DNA of 64,000 bases from Candidatus Gastranaerophilales bacterium (lineage in GTDB: Bacteria; Cyanobacteriota; Vampirovibrionia; Gastranaerophilales; Gastranaerophilaceae): positions 701,339 through 765,338 of the forward strand of contig CAJUJH010000001.1 of assembly GCA_910586855.1 (NCBI GenBank). The letters are read 5' to 3'. Below the pieces are notes generated by a model that had not been told where the DNA came from, did not search any database, and worked only from the letters and a program-made list of their open reading frames with translations. Below are positions 51,948-60,633 of this stretch, piece by piece. The position numbers were made by a program, and so were the translations under genes. Position 1 is the stretch's first letter; each line of letters opens with the position of its first letter.

Positions 51948-51986
51948 GGCAATTTTTTAGAGTAAATATACTTTATATATACAAGA
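51948..51986 (+). promoter_or_regulatory. Shared orphan-gene upstream motif, copy 3
   Basis: GGCAATTTTT, then TAAATATACTTTATATATAC and AAGAGAG, about 100 bp before ATG 52086. The long leader that follows (51987-52085) has no visible structure. The motif is the clearest of the four copies. Confidence 0.55.
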
Positions 51987-52085
51987 GAGATATTTTAAAC
52001 ACATCTGCTTTGGGTAACACCAGGGTTAATGTGCTTTTAAACCTATTATTTCCTTGTTTACTAAAATTAAAGAGAGAAAAATTTT

Positions 52086-53762
52086 ATGTTGAACTACGTC
52101 ACTTCAGCTTCCCCTGCAGAACTTGCAAGGCGAAACACTCAAACCGGCACAAATCAGGTTAAGACAGACTATACTTACACTCCTGATTGGATGTTTGAAA
52201 ATTCAAATGCAGGCTCTGTTGGGGATAATATTCAAGTAGGGGCTTCAAAAACAGCAGCAGTGCAAACCGAAACATCATCGGAAGTTAATACGCCCGCTGA
52301 ATCAGGCTCTAAGTGGTCTGATAAATGTGATGACGGCAAGGACGATGGGAAAATCGGCATTGGAAGTGCAATCCTTCACACCCTTAAGGGTGCTGGAAAA
52401 TCAATAGTTAATACTGTTGTAGGGATTGTTACTGACCCAAAGAAACTGCTTTTAACAGCAGGCACAGTTGTTGCTTGCGTGCTATGTCCGCCGCTTGCAG
52501 TGGGCTTAGGCGTTGCAGGCGTTGCAGGCGGTTTATATTCAGGCGCGAAAGCTGTGGGTCAGGCAGTTGATTTATATAAAAACGGCGGTACGGATGCAGA
52601 GGCAAAGGCTGCATTTGAAGATATTGGTGCATCCGCCCTTCAAGTGGGTGTTTCAGCCCTTGGTGTAAAAGCCGGCGTAAAAGCGATGAAAGCAACAAGC
52701 GGCTCTGCAATGAGCAATGTTGCAAAAAGCTCAAAAACAGGTGTTAAAGGTGTTATTGAAAATGGAAGAAACACAGTTAAAGCATTCGCAGAAGATACTG
52801 TAACAGGCGGCAGGGGCTTTACAAGGGTAAACGGCAGATTAAAAATAAATACAAGCAACGCAGGCTACAAGGGAACGCAAATATACACTAATGTAAAAAA
52901 TAATATTAAAAACGAAGGTATAATTAAAGGTACGCAAACTTCTGCAAGCCAGGCAAGGACTAAAATCAGCGAAGCCCGTACGGCAAAAACAGCGCAAAAA
53001 GAATACAACAGATATAAAAACGCAGATGCTGAAACTCAGGCAAAAATGGATGCAGATATTAAAAATTATAAAACTGTAAATGAAGCTCAAAATAGCTTGA
53101 AATCAGCAGAAGGCAAGGTAAATAAGCTTAACGAACAACTGACAAACGCTGCAGATGATGCTGCAAAGCAAAGTATACAGAAGCAACTAAAGACTGCTCG
53201 TGGTGAATTAAAAACCGCCCAGCAGGATTTAGTAAATGCTAAATATAAACAAGCCTTTGAAAACGCTAAAACTGAAATTCCAAAACTTGAGCAAACAAAG
53301 GTTGATGCAAAGCAGGCTCTTGATGATGCCAAAAAGGCTTATAATACTGCAAGTAAGAGCGGTAATGGTGCAGAGGCTGAATTAATAACACTTAAAAATG
53401 CAAAAGCTGATTATGCAATTGCAAGAGATGCAGCAAATTCAACATCTTCAAACTTTATAACAAGAAGTGCGGCAAATCACTCTAGGTTTGTAAGAAGTGC
53501 AGATTATACATCCTTTGGAGCTCTTACAGCTCCGATTGGGAACGAATTAAAAAATGCAAACCAAATTTCAAATTACGATATAGCACACTATAATGCACAG
53601 TTGATGTCATCAAATGCAAATGGATACCCAAGCGGAAATTATACTTATTCAAATGTCTGGGAAAATAATGGCTTACGCACAACCGGAATGTATAGCTATA
53701 ATACCAATTATGAAGAAGTTGCAAACCAGACAGGCGCTATAATAAGGCAGCAAATCTTATAA
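52086..53762 (+). CDS. Orphan glycine-zipper membrane protein with coiled-coil tail
   Basis: A 558-aa paralogue of the 50038 protein. It has an Asp-rich loop DGKDDGKIGIG (about residues 80-90; position 12 is Ser instead of Glu, so calcium binding is less likely), a Gly-Lys motif and Gly/Ala hydrophobic hairpins (about 110-155 and 180-205; GVAGVAGGLYSGAKAVG, SALQVGVSALGVKAG), with TDAEAKAAFEDIG between them. A long Ala/Lys/Glu-rich helical region (about 290-450) should form a coiled coil. The end is Asn/Tyr/Ser-rich (YNTNYEEVANQTG). No signal peptide or enzyme motif. AAAGAGAG is a weak ribosome binding site. Terminator follows. Confidence 0.8.
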   Translation: MLNYVTSASPAELARRNTQTGTNQVKTDYTYTPDWMFENSNAGSVGDNIQVGASKTAAVQTETSSEVNTPAESGSKWSDKCDDGKDDGKIGIGSAILHTLKGAGKSIVNTVVGIVTDPKKLLLTAGTVVACVLCPPLAVGLGVAGVAGGLYSGAKAVGQAVDLYKNGGTDAEAKAAFEDIGASALQVGVSALGVKAGVKAMKATSGSAMSNVAKSSKTGVKGVIENGRNTVKAFAEDTVTGGRGFTRVNGRLKINTSNAGYKGTQIYTNVKNNIKNEGIIKGTQTSASQARTKISEARTAKTAQKEYNRYKNADAETQAKMDADIKNYKTVNEAQNSLKSAEGKVNKLNEQLTNAADDAAKQSIQKQLKTARGELKTAQQDLVNAKYKQAFENAKTEIPKLEQTKVDAKQALDDAKKAYNTASKSGNGAEAELITLKNAKADYAIARDAANSTSSNFITRSAANHSRFVRSADYTSFGALTAPIGNELKNANQISNYDIAHYNAQLMSSNANGYPSGNYTYSNVWENNGLRTTGMYSYNTNYEEVANQTGAIIRQQIL

Positions 53763-53782
53763 GCAAAAATATCTTGAAAATT

Positions 53783-53815
53783 AAAAACACCTCTTATTTT
53801 AAAGAGGTGTTTTTA
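53783..53815. terminator. Intrinsic terminator, bidirectional
   Basis: AAAAACACCTCTT, loop ATTTT, AAAGAGGTGTTTTT, between the converging 52086 gene and the Tyr/Asn-rich secreted protein gene. Confidence 0.88.
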
Positions 53816-53831
53816 AAATGGAGCTTAAAAA

Positions 53832-54743
53832 TTAATATATTACTTTAACCCCGCAGCCGCCTGAGGTTGAACTTAAATTTCTTCTGTAGCGTCCGTCATC
53901 ATAGTATGTTTCAGAACCTGATGAGCCGTTTGAAAATAAATCGGTAAATTGACCATTACTTACAGTGTTTCCATTTGTACTTGTATAATATCTGTTTGTA
54001 TTTTGCGGGTTAGAGTATGTACTGTATGTGCTGCCTGAAAACGGGTTTTGATAATTATTTGACCAGCTGTAGCCGTTATTGTAATAACTGTTTTGCGAAT
54101 TTGAATATCCAAAACCCGGGTTATAGTAGCTGTTTTGAGTATTATTGTAGCCTAAATAATTACCCAGCGAGCTGCTCATAGAATTATTAAAGGAATTACT
54201 TAAAGGCGGTGTATATCCTGTAAGTGAACCGTTTCTTAAGTTTCTGATAACATTTCTAAGTCTTGGTAATCTGTTATATGGTCTGTATGGTGTGTATCTG
54301 TTGTAATAAGGGTTATTATAATAGTTGTTGTAGTTGTAATAACTATTGTTATACGCATACTCCGGGTATTTATTTGAATAATTCTGTGTAGCGCTTGAAA
54401 GTCTGGTTAATCGGTTGCGTTCATCCCCTCTTTGTATTGCCCCATATACGTTTGATTCAAGCCTTTGAAGCCTGTTTGTGGCATCATCTCCAACATATGT
54501 GCGCCCGAATACCTTGCGCTCAATTTTGCTTAATTGCCCGCTATTTAAGTTAGAGGTTCTTTTAACAGTTACTGTTCTTGTATTTGTTTTAGGATTAATT
54601 CCTGTTTGCTCTATTATGGTAGAATTATAAGCAGCCCTTGAATCATTTAAATATTCAGGGTCTTGAAGGCTGTCTATTACAATTTCAGAGTATGCACTTT
54701 GCGCTAAAAATAATAAACCGCAGATTATCACAGTTTTTTTCAT
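53832..54743 (-). CDS. Secreted Tyr/Asn/Ser-rich protein with 20-residue repeats
   Basis: A 303-aa protein with a signal peptide (residues 1-19, ending SAYSE). Residues about 71-115 hold a repeat of 20 residues: LSKIERKVFGRTYVGDDATN, then RLQRLESNVYGAIQRGDERN, then the start of a third copy. After 120 it is low in complexity and very rich in Tyr, Asn and Ser (NNYYNNPYYNRY), ending GGCGVKVIY. I recall similar I/L-E-x-x-V-F/Y-G repeats in Melainabacteria-type proteins but know no function. An envelope or surface role is inferred. It is downstream of another secreted orphan and pth on the same strand. Confidence 0.75.
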   Translation of the reverse strand: MKKTVIICGLLFLAQSAYSEIVIDSLQDPEYLNDSRAAYNSTIIEQTGINPKTNTRTVTVKRTSNLNSGQLSKIERKVFGRTYVGDDATNRLQRLESNVYGAIQRGDERNRLTRLSSATQNYSNKYPEYAYNNSYYNYNNYYNNPYYNRYTPYRPYNRLPRLRNVIRNLRNGSLTGYTPPLSNSFNNSMSSSLGNYLGYNNTQNSYYNPGFGYSNSQNSYYNNGYSWSNNYQNPFSGSTYSTYSNPQNTNRYYTSTNGNTVSNGQFTDLFSNGSSGSETYYDDGRYRRNLSSTSGGCGVKVIY

Positions 54744-54831
54744 AAAAAAATATCCTTATAGATTTATTTGTTTAAAATTTAATCTAAAGGTTGGTTTTTG
54801 CCATTCATCTTAAATGGAAGTAATATGGCTA

Positions 54832-55719
54832 TTATTTTAACTGTTCTAATGTAAATATTGTTTTATCAAGTTCAAGCAAAAGTTCATAATCTTTTTTTTC
54901 AATATTTTCTTTTGAATAAACGGTTCCTGTTAAAGGCATATATTTTGAATAAAAATTTGCTTCATATTTTAAATTTCCTTGCAGCTTTGCTAAATATGCA
55001 AGGTTTTGAATTAAATAAAACCCTTCATTCTGTGAATCCATTGTACTGCCGTAGTCTTTTTCAAGCCGTCTTGTGTATAAATCAATAACATTAACGTTTG
55101 CATTAAATTTTTGAATATCGCAATTATTTTCAATGCAATTTTTAAAATTATTTAAAAGCGGAATCATCCTTAAAACGTCTTTTGTAAATTTTGTATCTTT
55201 ACCCTTTTTCAAAATAACGTCTAAAAACAGTTCGTCATCAAGGGGTGCCTGCTTTAAATTCTCTTCAAGCAGGGTATCTTTATATTTGCTGCCAAAGTTT
55301 GTTTTTTTGCTTTTTTGTTTAATATAACTAAATTCTCTTTCAATATTTGGAAGTGTGCCGTAATACCCTTTATCCTGATATTTTAATATTAATTCTTCCC
55401 TCTCTTTTCTTGTAAGCCCTTTGGGCACGCTTCCTGTAGGTTTTCCCGTTTTGCTTAAAATCTTATTTCCGGTTTTTTCTTTAGCATTATCAACCTTTTC
55501 CTTAGCAGCATCAAATGTTTCTGCCCCTTTGTCTTTAAGCTTAACGGCTTTTTCTTTTCCTTTATTTAAAATTTCTTTGGCAGAATCTTTTATGCCTGAA
55601 AAATCAGGCATATCAAGGGATAGCTCCTCTTGAGCAGCACAAATATTTGTACTGAAAAGAAAGTAAAATAAAATGCAAAGGAAAGACAAACTATGAAATT
55701 TAAACTCAATTTCTTTCAT
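54832..55719 (-). CDS. Secreted orphan protein with Lys/Ala/Glu-rich helix
   Basis: A 295-aa protein. A hydrophobic signal (about residues 11-28, LCILFYFLFSTNICAAQ) is followed by a LEA-like helical stretch (about 45-90; KDKGAETFDAAKEKVDNAKE) and a soluble part without recognised fold (GLTRKEREELILKYQDKGYYG onward), with a Cys pair CIENNCD near 195. No enzymatic motif. TTGGCT, 16 bp, TATAAT end about 10 bp before the ATG. Between pth and the Tyr/Asn-rich gene; all read leftward. Confidence 0.7.
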   Translation of the reverse strand: MKEIEFKFHSLSFLCILFYFLFSTNICAAQEELSLDMPDFSGIKDSAKEILNKGKEKAVKLKDKGAETFDAAKEKVDNAKEKTGNKILSKTGKPTGSVPKGLTRKEREELILKYQDKGYYGTLPNIEREFSYIKQKSKKTNFGSKYKDTLLEENLKQAPLDDELFLDVILKKGKDTKFTKDVLRMIPLLNNFKNCIENNCDIQKFNANVNVIDLYTRRLEKDYGSTMDSQNEGFYLIQNLAYLAKLQGNLKYEANFYSKYMPLTGTVYSKENIEKKDYELLLELDKTIFTLEQLK

Positions 55720-55767
55720 ACTATTTATAATTATACTTTTTTTATTAAAAAAGCCAAAAATAAAATT

Positions 55768-56322
55768 TTATAGCCACTTTTTATTGTATTTTGACTGCAG
55801 ATGTTCAAAATCAGTTTCCAGCCACTCCAAAGCCCCGTCACCGGCAATTTTTGCTATTTCTTCCATTTTTTTATTTTCTTCTTTTGTAAACTTTTGCAAC
55901 ACAAAATTTGCCAAATCCATATTTCCTGTGTATGGACCAACGCCTACTTTTAATCTATTAAAATCTTTACTTGAAAGATGTTTAATTATTGATTTTATAC
56001 CGTTGTGCCCGCCATCAGAGCCGTCTTTTCTAAATCTCAAAGTTCCAATGTCAAGACTGATATCATCATAGATAATAAGCAAATCTTTTGGTTGAAGTTT
56101 ATAAAAATTAACAATTTCAATTACCGCTTCGCCTGATAAATTCATATATGTAAGGGGTAAAAGAAAAATTACATCATCTTTTTTTGCAAAAAAAGATTTG
56201 AATTTTTCGGATAATCTGATATCTTTAGAATGTAAGATTTGGTTTACTACTATAAAACCTGCATTGTGTCTTGTGGAATTATATTTAGTTTCCGGATTAC
56301 CGAGCCCAATAATAGCTTTCAT
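55768..56322 (-). CDS. pth: Peptidyl-tRNA hydrolase Pth
   Basis: A 184-aa cytosolic enzyme that frees tRNA from peptidyl-tRNA that dropped off ribosomes. The signature IGLGNPETKYNSTRHNAGF contains the catalytic-site Asn and His20; Asp in IYDDISLDIG (about 93) and GGHNGIKSI follow. Length is normal. AAAGGT precedes the ATG. The two secreted orphan genes follow on the same strand. Confidence 0.95.
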   Translation of the reverse strand: MKAIIGLGNPETKYNSTRHNAGFIVVNQILHSKDIRLSEKFKSFFAKKDDVIFLLPLTYMNLSGEAVIEIVNFYKLQPKDLLIIYDDISLDIGTLRFRKDGSDGGHNGIKSIIKHLSSKDFNRLKVGVGPYTGNMDLANFVLQKFTKEENKKMEEIAKIAGDGALEWLETDFEHLQSKYNKKWL

Positions 56323-56468
56323 AGGCTAATACCTTTCTCTATTAGTATTTGTGAAGTAAAATAAATTAATCTTATATTTAGTTAAACAAGCTATACAAAA
56401 AAAAGTTTATAACAGTTAAACATTCAATATAATTAAGCATAATAACATAAAAATCAGGAGTATAACCT

Positions 56469-57044
56469 ATGCAGGATAAGAAAAATAAGCAAAAAAACGA
56501 ACAAAAAAGTTCACAAAAAGTGGCAGAGTTTCTGGAAAAAAATAAAATCCACAAAAAAGATTTTGCCCAAATGATAGGTGTAACACTATCATACGTTTAC
56601 AATTTAATTGATGAAGCTATTCCGTTTTCAACCCGCTCCACTACTTTAGAGAGAGTTGCAACGGTTATGGATATAGCACCTGAAGAATTTGATGAATATG
56701 TGATATCATCAGACCCTGTGCCATATGATAAAAATCTTGAAAGTATAAAAGATTATATGAAGAAAAATAAGCTTTCAACGGTTGAATTTTTAAAGAAATT
56801 TGAAAGAAAGAAAAGACTTCAGATTGTCGATATTTTAAGAGGTGCGAAACCTTTGTTTATTGACTTTTCAGAGTTTAAGAAAATCGGTGAAATTTTAAAT
56901 ATTAAAGATGAAGAACTGTTTAATCTTTGGAAAAACGTGTTTGTAGAACATCTTGAAGATAACGGTTTTGATGAGGCTGTTAACAGAGAATTGTTGGATG
57001 CTATGTTTAATGGCGCCAAAAAATATGCTGTGTCTAAAAAATAG
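56469..57044 (+). CDS. HTH (XRE-like) DNA-binding protein, unknown target
   Basis: A 191-aa protein with a Lys/Gln/Asn-rich start (1-22), then an XRE-type helix-turn-helix (about 25-80; HKKDFAQMIGVTLSYVYNLI) and a second, weaker HTH-like repeat (about 97-160; MKKNKLSTVEFLKKFERKKRL, ILNIKDEELFNLW). No effector domain. CAGGAG precedes the ATG. The next gene is 97 bp away. It might regulate or be structural; undecided. Confidence 0.7.
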   Translation: MQDKKNKQKNEQKSSQKVAEFLEKNKIHKKDFAQMIGVTLSYVYNLIDEAIPFSTRSTTLERVATVMDIAPEEFDEYVISSDPVPYDKNLESIKDYMKKNKLSTVEFLKKFERKKRLQIVDILRGAKPLFIDFSEFKKIGEILNIKDEELFNLWKNVFVEHLEDNGFDEAVNRELLDAMFNGAKKYAVSKK

Positions 57045-57141
57045 CCTTGTAATATTTCTTAATGCGGGATATTGTTTTTCTTGAATTGAAACCTTGTTTT
57101 TATTACTATTGTAGAGAATATTTTTATAACGGTAATTCTAT

Positions 57142-57729
57142 ATGAAAAGCTCTACTCTTCATAGATCTAATTTGACCAAAGAAAGAATGTCTATGCTTGA
57201 AAATGTTAAATTTCAAGCTCAAAAGCGCGTTTCAGCGGATGCTAACCAATTTTTAAGAACAAGCAAAAATCCTGAATTAGATGTTCTTTATAGAAGTTTT
57301 ATGAAAAATGTTACTGCAGGGACAAATTCAGGCGGTAACGTTTCGAATCAGGGAAAAATCAAAATAAAAATCAAATCAAAACCGGACGGTGTATACTTAA
57401 GCATAGGTGTCATCGGGGGTTTGATTTTTCTTATAATAGTAAGTTTGGTAGTTTGGATTTCATCAATACCTGATAGAAAAGAAACCATACCTGAGCCGCC
57501 AAAAAGTGCTGCAAATCTTGAAGTGCTGTCTGAATCAAAAGAATCAGCTGAAACTGCCCGCAGGGAAAAATATACAATAAAAAGCGGCGATACTCTTGAT
57601 AAAATCACATACAGATTTTACGGAAAATATGATGCACGAAAAATTGAAGAAATAAAGAAGATTAACAACATTTTAAATCCTGAAAATCTTCAAATAGGTC
57701 AGGTTTTAGTTATCCCGGTGGATAAATAA
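57142..57729 (+). CDS. Bitopic LysM-domain protein
   Basis: A 195-aa membrane protein: soluble helical N-terminal part (1-85), one helix (about 90-112, GVIGGLIFLIIVSLVVW), a Pro/Ser/Glu linker and a C-terminal LysM domain (about 147-195; YTIKSGDTLDKITYRFYG, IGQVLVIPV). The LysM part should bind peptidoglycan outside the membrane, with the N-terminal part in the cytosol. Start ATG 57142 is likely, but no Shine-Dalgarno is seen and ATG 57187 is possible. The AGCS symporter gene starts 38 bp later. Confidence 0.78.
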   Translation: MKSSTLHRSNLTKERMSMLENVKFQAQKRVSADANQFLRTSKNPELDVLYRSFMKNVTAGTNSGGNVSNQGKIKIKIKSKPDGVYLSIGVIGGLIFLIIVSLVVWISSIPDRKETIPEPPKSAANLEVLSESKESAETARREKYTIKSGDTLDKITYRFYGKYDARKIEEIKKINNILNPENLQIGQVLVIPVDK

Positions 57730-57767
57730 TTTAATTTTATCAATTAAAAATAGAGTGAGAGAATATA

Positions 57768-59327
57768 ATGGCAAAAAATTTATTTTATAAGCTGTCTTTA
57801 GCTTTGACGACACTTCTAATGTCGCCGGCATGCGTATTTGCAGCCAGCATAGATGAAAAAATTGATAAATATTTTGCTCCGTTTTCTGATGCCTTTTCAA
57901 AGGTTGTATTTTTCCCTGTTGAAATTTCAGGGGTTAAAATTCCTCTTGTTATCCTGTTTCTTTTAATTTCAAGCATTATAGTTACTTTTTATTTTAGATG
58001 GATTGGCATATGGGGTTTTAAACATTCACTAAAGCAAATTTTCGGTAAGAAAAAAACAGAATTTAATGAATCACATAATTCCAAATGCGGTGAAGTATCG
58101 TCATTTGGTGCGCTTGCAACGGCACTTTCAGGTACTGTTGGTTTAGGAAATATCGCAAGTGTTGCAATTGCAATATCTGTTGGCGGTCCTGGCGCTATGT
58201 TTTGGATGTGTGTCGGCGCAATATTTGGTATGGCGCTGAAATTTTGCGAAGTAACCCTTGCGCTAAAATATAGAAGATTCAATGCCGACGGTTCTGTTTC
58301 TGGCGGTCCTATGTTTTATATAGCCCATGGGCTTACAAGAAAAGGTTTGAGATGGCTGGGTCAGCCTCTGGCTTTGTTTTTTGCACTTATGTGTATCCCA
58401 GGTGCCTTAAGCGGAGGATGCATGTTCCAGGCAAATCAGGCAACCAAACAGATTATAGGTATAACCGGCGGTGATAACAGTATATTTTTTGCACACAGCT
58501 GGATTTTTGGGCTCATAATTGCCGTTCTTGTAGGATTGGTAATTGTCGGCGGAATTAAGAGTATAGCTAACGTAACATCAAAAGTCGTTCCTTTTATGTG
58601 CGGTCTTTATATAATTGTAAGTTTGATTATCATTTGTATAAATATTACACATGTGCCTCAAGCAATCGGTATAATTTTTAAAGAGGCATTTTTCCCTAGA
58701 GCCGTTGCGGGGGGCATAATAGGCTGTATTATAATGGGTATGCGTCGCTCGATTCAATCAAATGAAGCAGGCTCAGGCTCTGCTCCTATTGCCTATGCTG
58801 CTGTTAAGACAAAAGAACCTGTATCTCAAGGTTTCGTGTCGTTGATGGAACCCTTCTTTGATACTGTTATAGTGTGTTCTATGACAGCGTTCGTAATAAT
58901 CATAACCGGCGAATATCTAAATTACAGCAAGGGAATATCTGGTGTAGAATTAACATCTGCCGCTTTTCAAAGTGCTATCAGCTTTTTCCCGTATATTTTA
59001 GCTTTCATAATAATTCTCTTTGCAATTTCAACAATTATCTCCTGGTCTTATTATGGTCAAAAAGCCTGGGGGTATATATTTGGCGAAGGTTTCAAAAGAA
59101 CAAAGCTGTATCAAATTTTATTTTGTCTATGTGTTGTAATAGGTTCATCAATGAATATTCAAAGTGTAATTAATTTCACTGATGCTACATTGCTTGCAAT
59201 GGCTGTACCAAACTTAATTGTTATATTTATTTTGCTTGGAGAAATTAAAGACGATTTAATTGAGTATTGTAAAAAACATGATTTAATTTGTGCTATGAAT
59301 AAAGTTTGGTTTGAAGATGAAAAATGA
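57768..59327 (+). CDS. Alanine or glycine:cation symporter (AGCS)
   Basis: A 519-aa Na+- or H+-coupled amino-acid importer of the inner membrane. Family motifs are visible: TALSGTVGLGNIASVAIAISVGGPGAMFWM (quoted here only as TVGLGNIA and GGPGAMFWM), GGPMFYI, and NEAGSGSAPIA. About 11 helices, plus an N-terminal hydrophobic stretch (about 8-30) that could be an extra helix or signal. The product most likely imports alanine or glycine. GTGAGAG precedes the ATG. Its 3' end overlaps bioF by about 17 nt. Confidence 0.92.
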   Translation: MAKNLFYKLSLALTTLLMSPACVFAASIDEKIDKYFAPFSDAFSKVVFFPVEISGVKIPLVILFLLISSIIVTFYFRWIGIWGFKHSLKQIFGKKKTEFNESHNSKCGEVSSFGALATALSGTVGLGNIASVAIAISVGGPGAMFWMCVGAIFGMALKFCEVTLALKYRRFNADGSVSGGPMFYIAHGLTRKGLRWLGQPLALFFALMCIPGALSGGCMFQANQATKQIIGITGGDNSIFFAHSWIFGLIIAVLVGLVIVGGIKSIANVTSKVVPFMCGLYIIVSLIIICINITHVPQAIGIIFKEAFFPRAVAGGIIGCIIMGMRRSIQSNEAGSGSAPIAYAAVKTKEPVSQGFVSLMEPFFDTVIVCSMTAFVIIITGEYLNYSKGISGVELTSAAFQSAISFFPYILAFIIILFAISTIISWSYYGQKAWGYIFGEGFKRTKLYQILFCLCVVIGSSMNIQSVINFTDATLLAMAVPNLIVIFILLGEIKDDLIEYCKKHDLICAMNKVWFEDEK

Positions 59328-60534
59328 TGAAAGTCTGTATTCCTCATATAAAGAGGCTTTAGAAGAACTGAAATCAAAATCTTCTTTTAGAGAAATTAAA
59401 GATATTAAACAAGATGGAAAATATATTATTCTAAATAATGCTTCAGCTGGTTTAAAAACCGGCTGCGCCTTTATGTCTAAAAAACTTTTAAATTTTTCCA
59501 GCAACGATTATCTTGGAATTTCATCCAATAATACACTTAGAAATGATTTTCTGCAAGAATACCTTAAATCAGGCAGTAAAATTTCTAACCCTTCAGCCAG
59601 GCTGCTCTGCGGTACCGATTCTATCTACAAAGAATTGGAAGAATTTTTGGCAAAAATCTTCAATAAAGAACGTGCTTTGATTTTTAACAGCGGCTACCAT
59701 GGAAATGTCGGGGTATACTCCTCGCTTTTAAGTGCAGATGATGTTGTTTTTGTTGATAGATTAAATCATGCAAGTATTATTGACGGCATCAGACTTTCTA
59801 AGGCAAAAATCATTCCCTATGCCCATCTTGATTATGAAGATTTAAAACAAAAACTCATTAAATACAGAAGGTCTTATAAAAAGGCAATAATCTCATCAGA
59901 AAGTCTTTTTAGTATGGATGGTGATATTGCAGATATCAATAAACTTGCAGATTTAAAAGAAGAGTTCAATGCTCTTTTAATTATTGATGAAGCTCATAGT
60001 TTTGGTGTTTATGGGGGCGGTATTGGTATCTGCAAAGAGCAAAATGCGCTTGATAGAGTAGATTTACTCCTTGCAACTTTTGGTAAAGCTGTAGGTTCAT
60101 ACGGGGCTTTTGTTGCAGGTAATGAAATTTTAATAGATTATCTTATAAATTTTGCCCGCAGCTTTATTTTTTCAACAACTTTACCTGAAATAAGCGTTGC
60201 ATTTTCGTATTATGCCCTAAAAAACCTTATTTTAAAAGATAATATACTTCAAGATAAGCTTTTTAATCTCAATTCTTATTTGAGAAACAATTTAAAAACC
60301 TTTGATATTATGGGTGAAAGTTATATTGTTTCTGTTTTAATAGGTGAAAATTCAAATGCTGTAGGTCTTTCAAATCTTTTAATTGAAAACGGATTTTATA
60401 TCCTCCCAATAAGGTATCCTACTGTTGCAAAAAATACTGCCCGCCTTAGAATCTCTTTAAATTCCGGCTTTGAAACGGCGGATATTAAATCTCTTGTTGA
60501 TTTTTTAAATACCATACCTTCACAAGCCATTTAG
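59311..60534 (+). CDS. bioF: 8-amino-7-oxononanoate synthase-like enzyme (BioF)
   Basis: A 407-aa PLP-dependent alpha-oxoamine synthase. BioF condenses pimeloyl-thioester with alanine in biotin synthesis. Visible motifs: FSSNDYLGISSN, GSKISNPSARLLCGT, IFNSGYHGNVGV, DEAHSFGVYG and the PLP lysine in ATFGKAVGSYGAF (about residue 258). It could also be a glycine C-acetyltransferase or a lipid-forming member of the same family, since no other bio genes are here. The position behind an alanine/glycine symporter, with a 17-nt overlap, fits use of alanine or glycine as substrate. Confidence 0.83.
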   Translation: MKMKNDESLYSSYKEALEELKSKSSFREIKDIKQDGKYIILNNASAGLKTGCAFMSKKLLNFSSNDYLGISSNNTLRNDFLQEYLKSGSKISNPSARLLCGTDSIYKELEEFLAKIFNKERALIFNSGYHGNVGVYSSLLSADDVVFVDRLNHASIIDGIRLSKAKIIPYAHLDYEDLKQKLIKYRRSYKKAIISSESLFSMDGDIADINKLADLKEEFNALLIIDEAHSFGVYGGGIGICKEQNALDRVDLLLATFGKAVGSYGAFVAGNEILIDYLINFARSFIFSTTLPEISVAFSYYALKNLILKDNILQDKLFNLNSYLRNNLKTFDIMGESYIVSVLIGENSNAVGLSNLLIENGFYILPIRYPTVAKNTARLRISLNSGFETADIKSLVDFLNTIPSQAI

Positions 60535-60570
60535 GCAGATTTAAAATTATTTGAATTTTTAATATTTAAT

Positions 60571-60605
60571 GGCAATTTTTTTTATTCACATGTTTTATAT
60601 ACATG
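60571..60605 (+). promoter_or_regulatory. Shared orphan-gene upstream motif, copy 4
   Basis: GGCAATTTTT followed, 23 bp after its first base, by TTTATATACATG, about 30 bp before ATG 60634. It matches copies 1 and 3 closely. Confidence 0.55.
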
Positions 60606-60633
60606 CTAGATTTTTTGGAAGTAAAAAGACCTG

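Noticed and set aside
49961..52000. Sigma54-type promoters before the 50-kb and 52-kb genes (TGGCA seen at copy 3)
   Set aside because: No TGC element lies at the required -12 distance, and copy 2 lacks the GG pair.
52429..53332. Several minus-strand frames of 72-101 aa inside the 52-kb gene
   Set aside because: Leu/Gln/Arg or Phe/Cys-rich antisense products without start signals; explained by the plus-strand gene.
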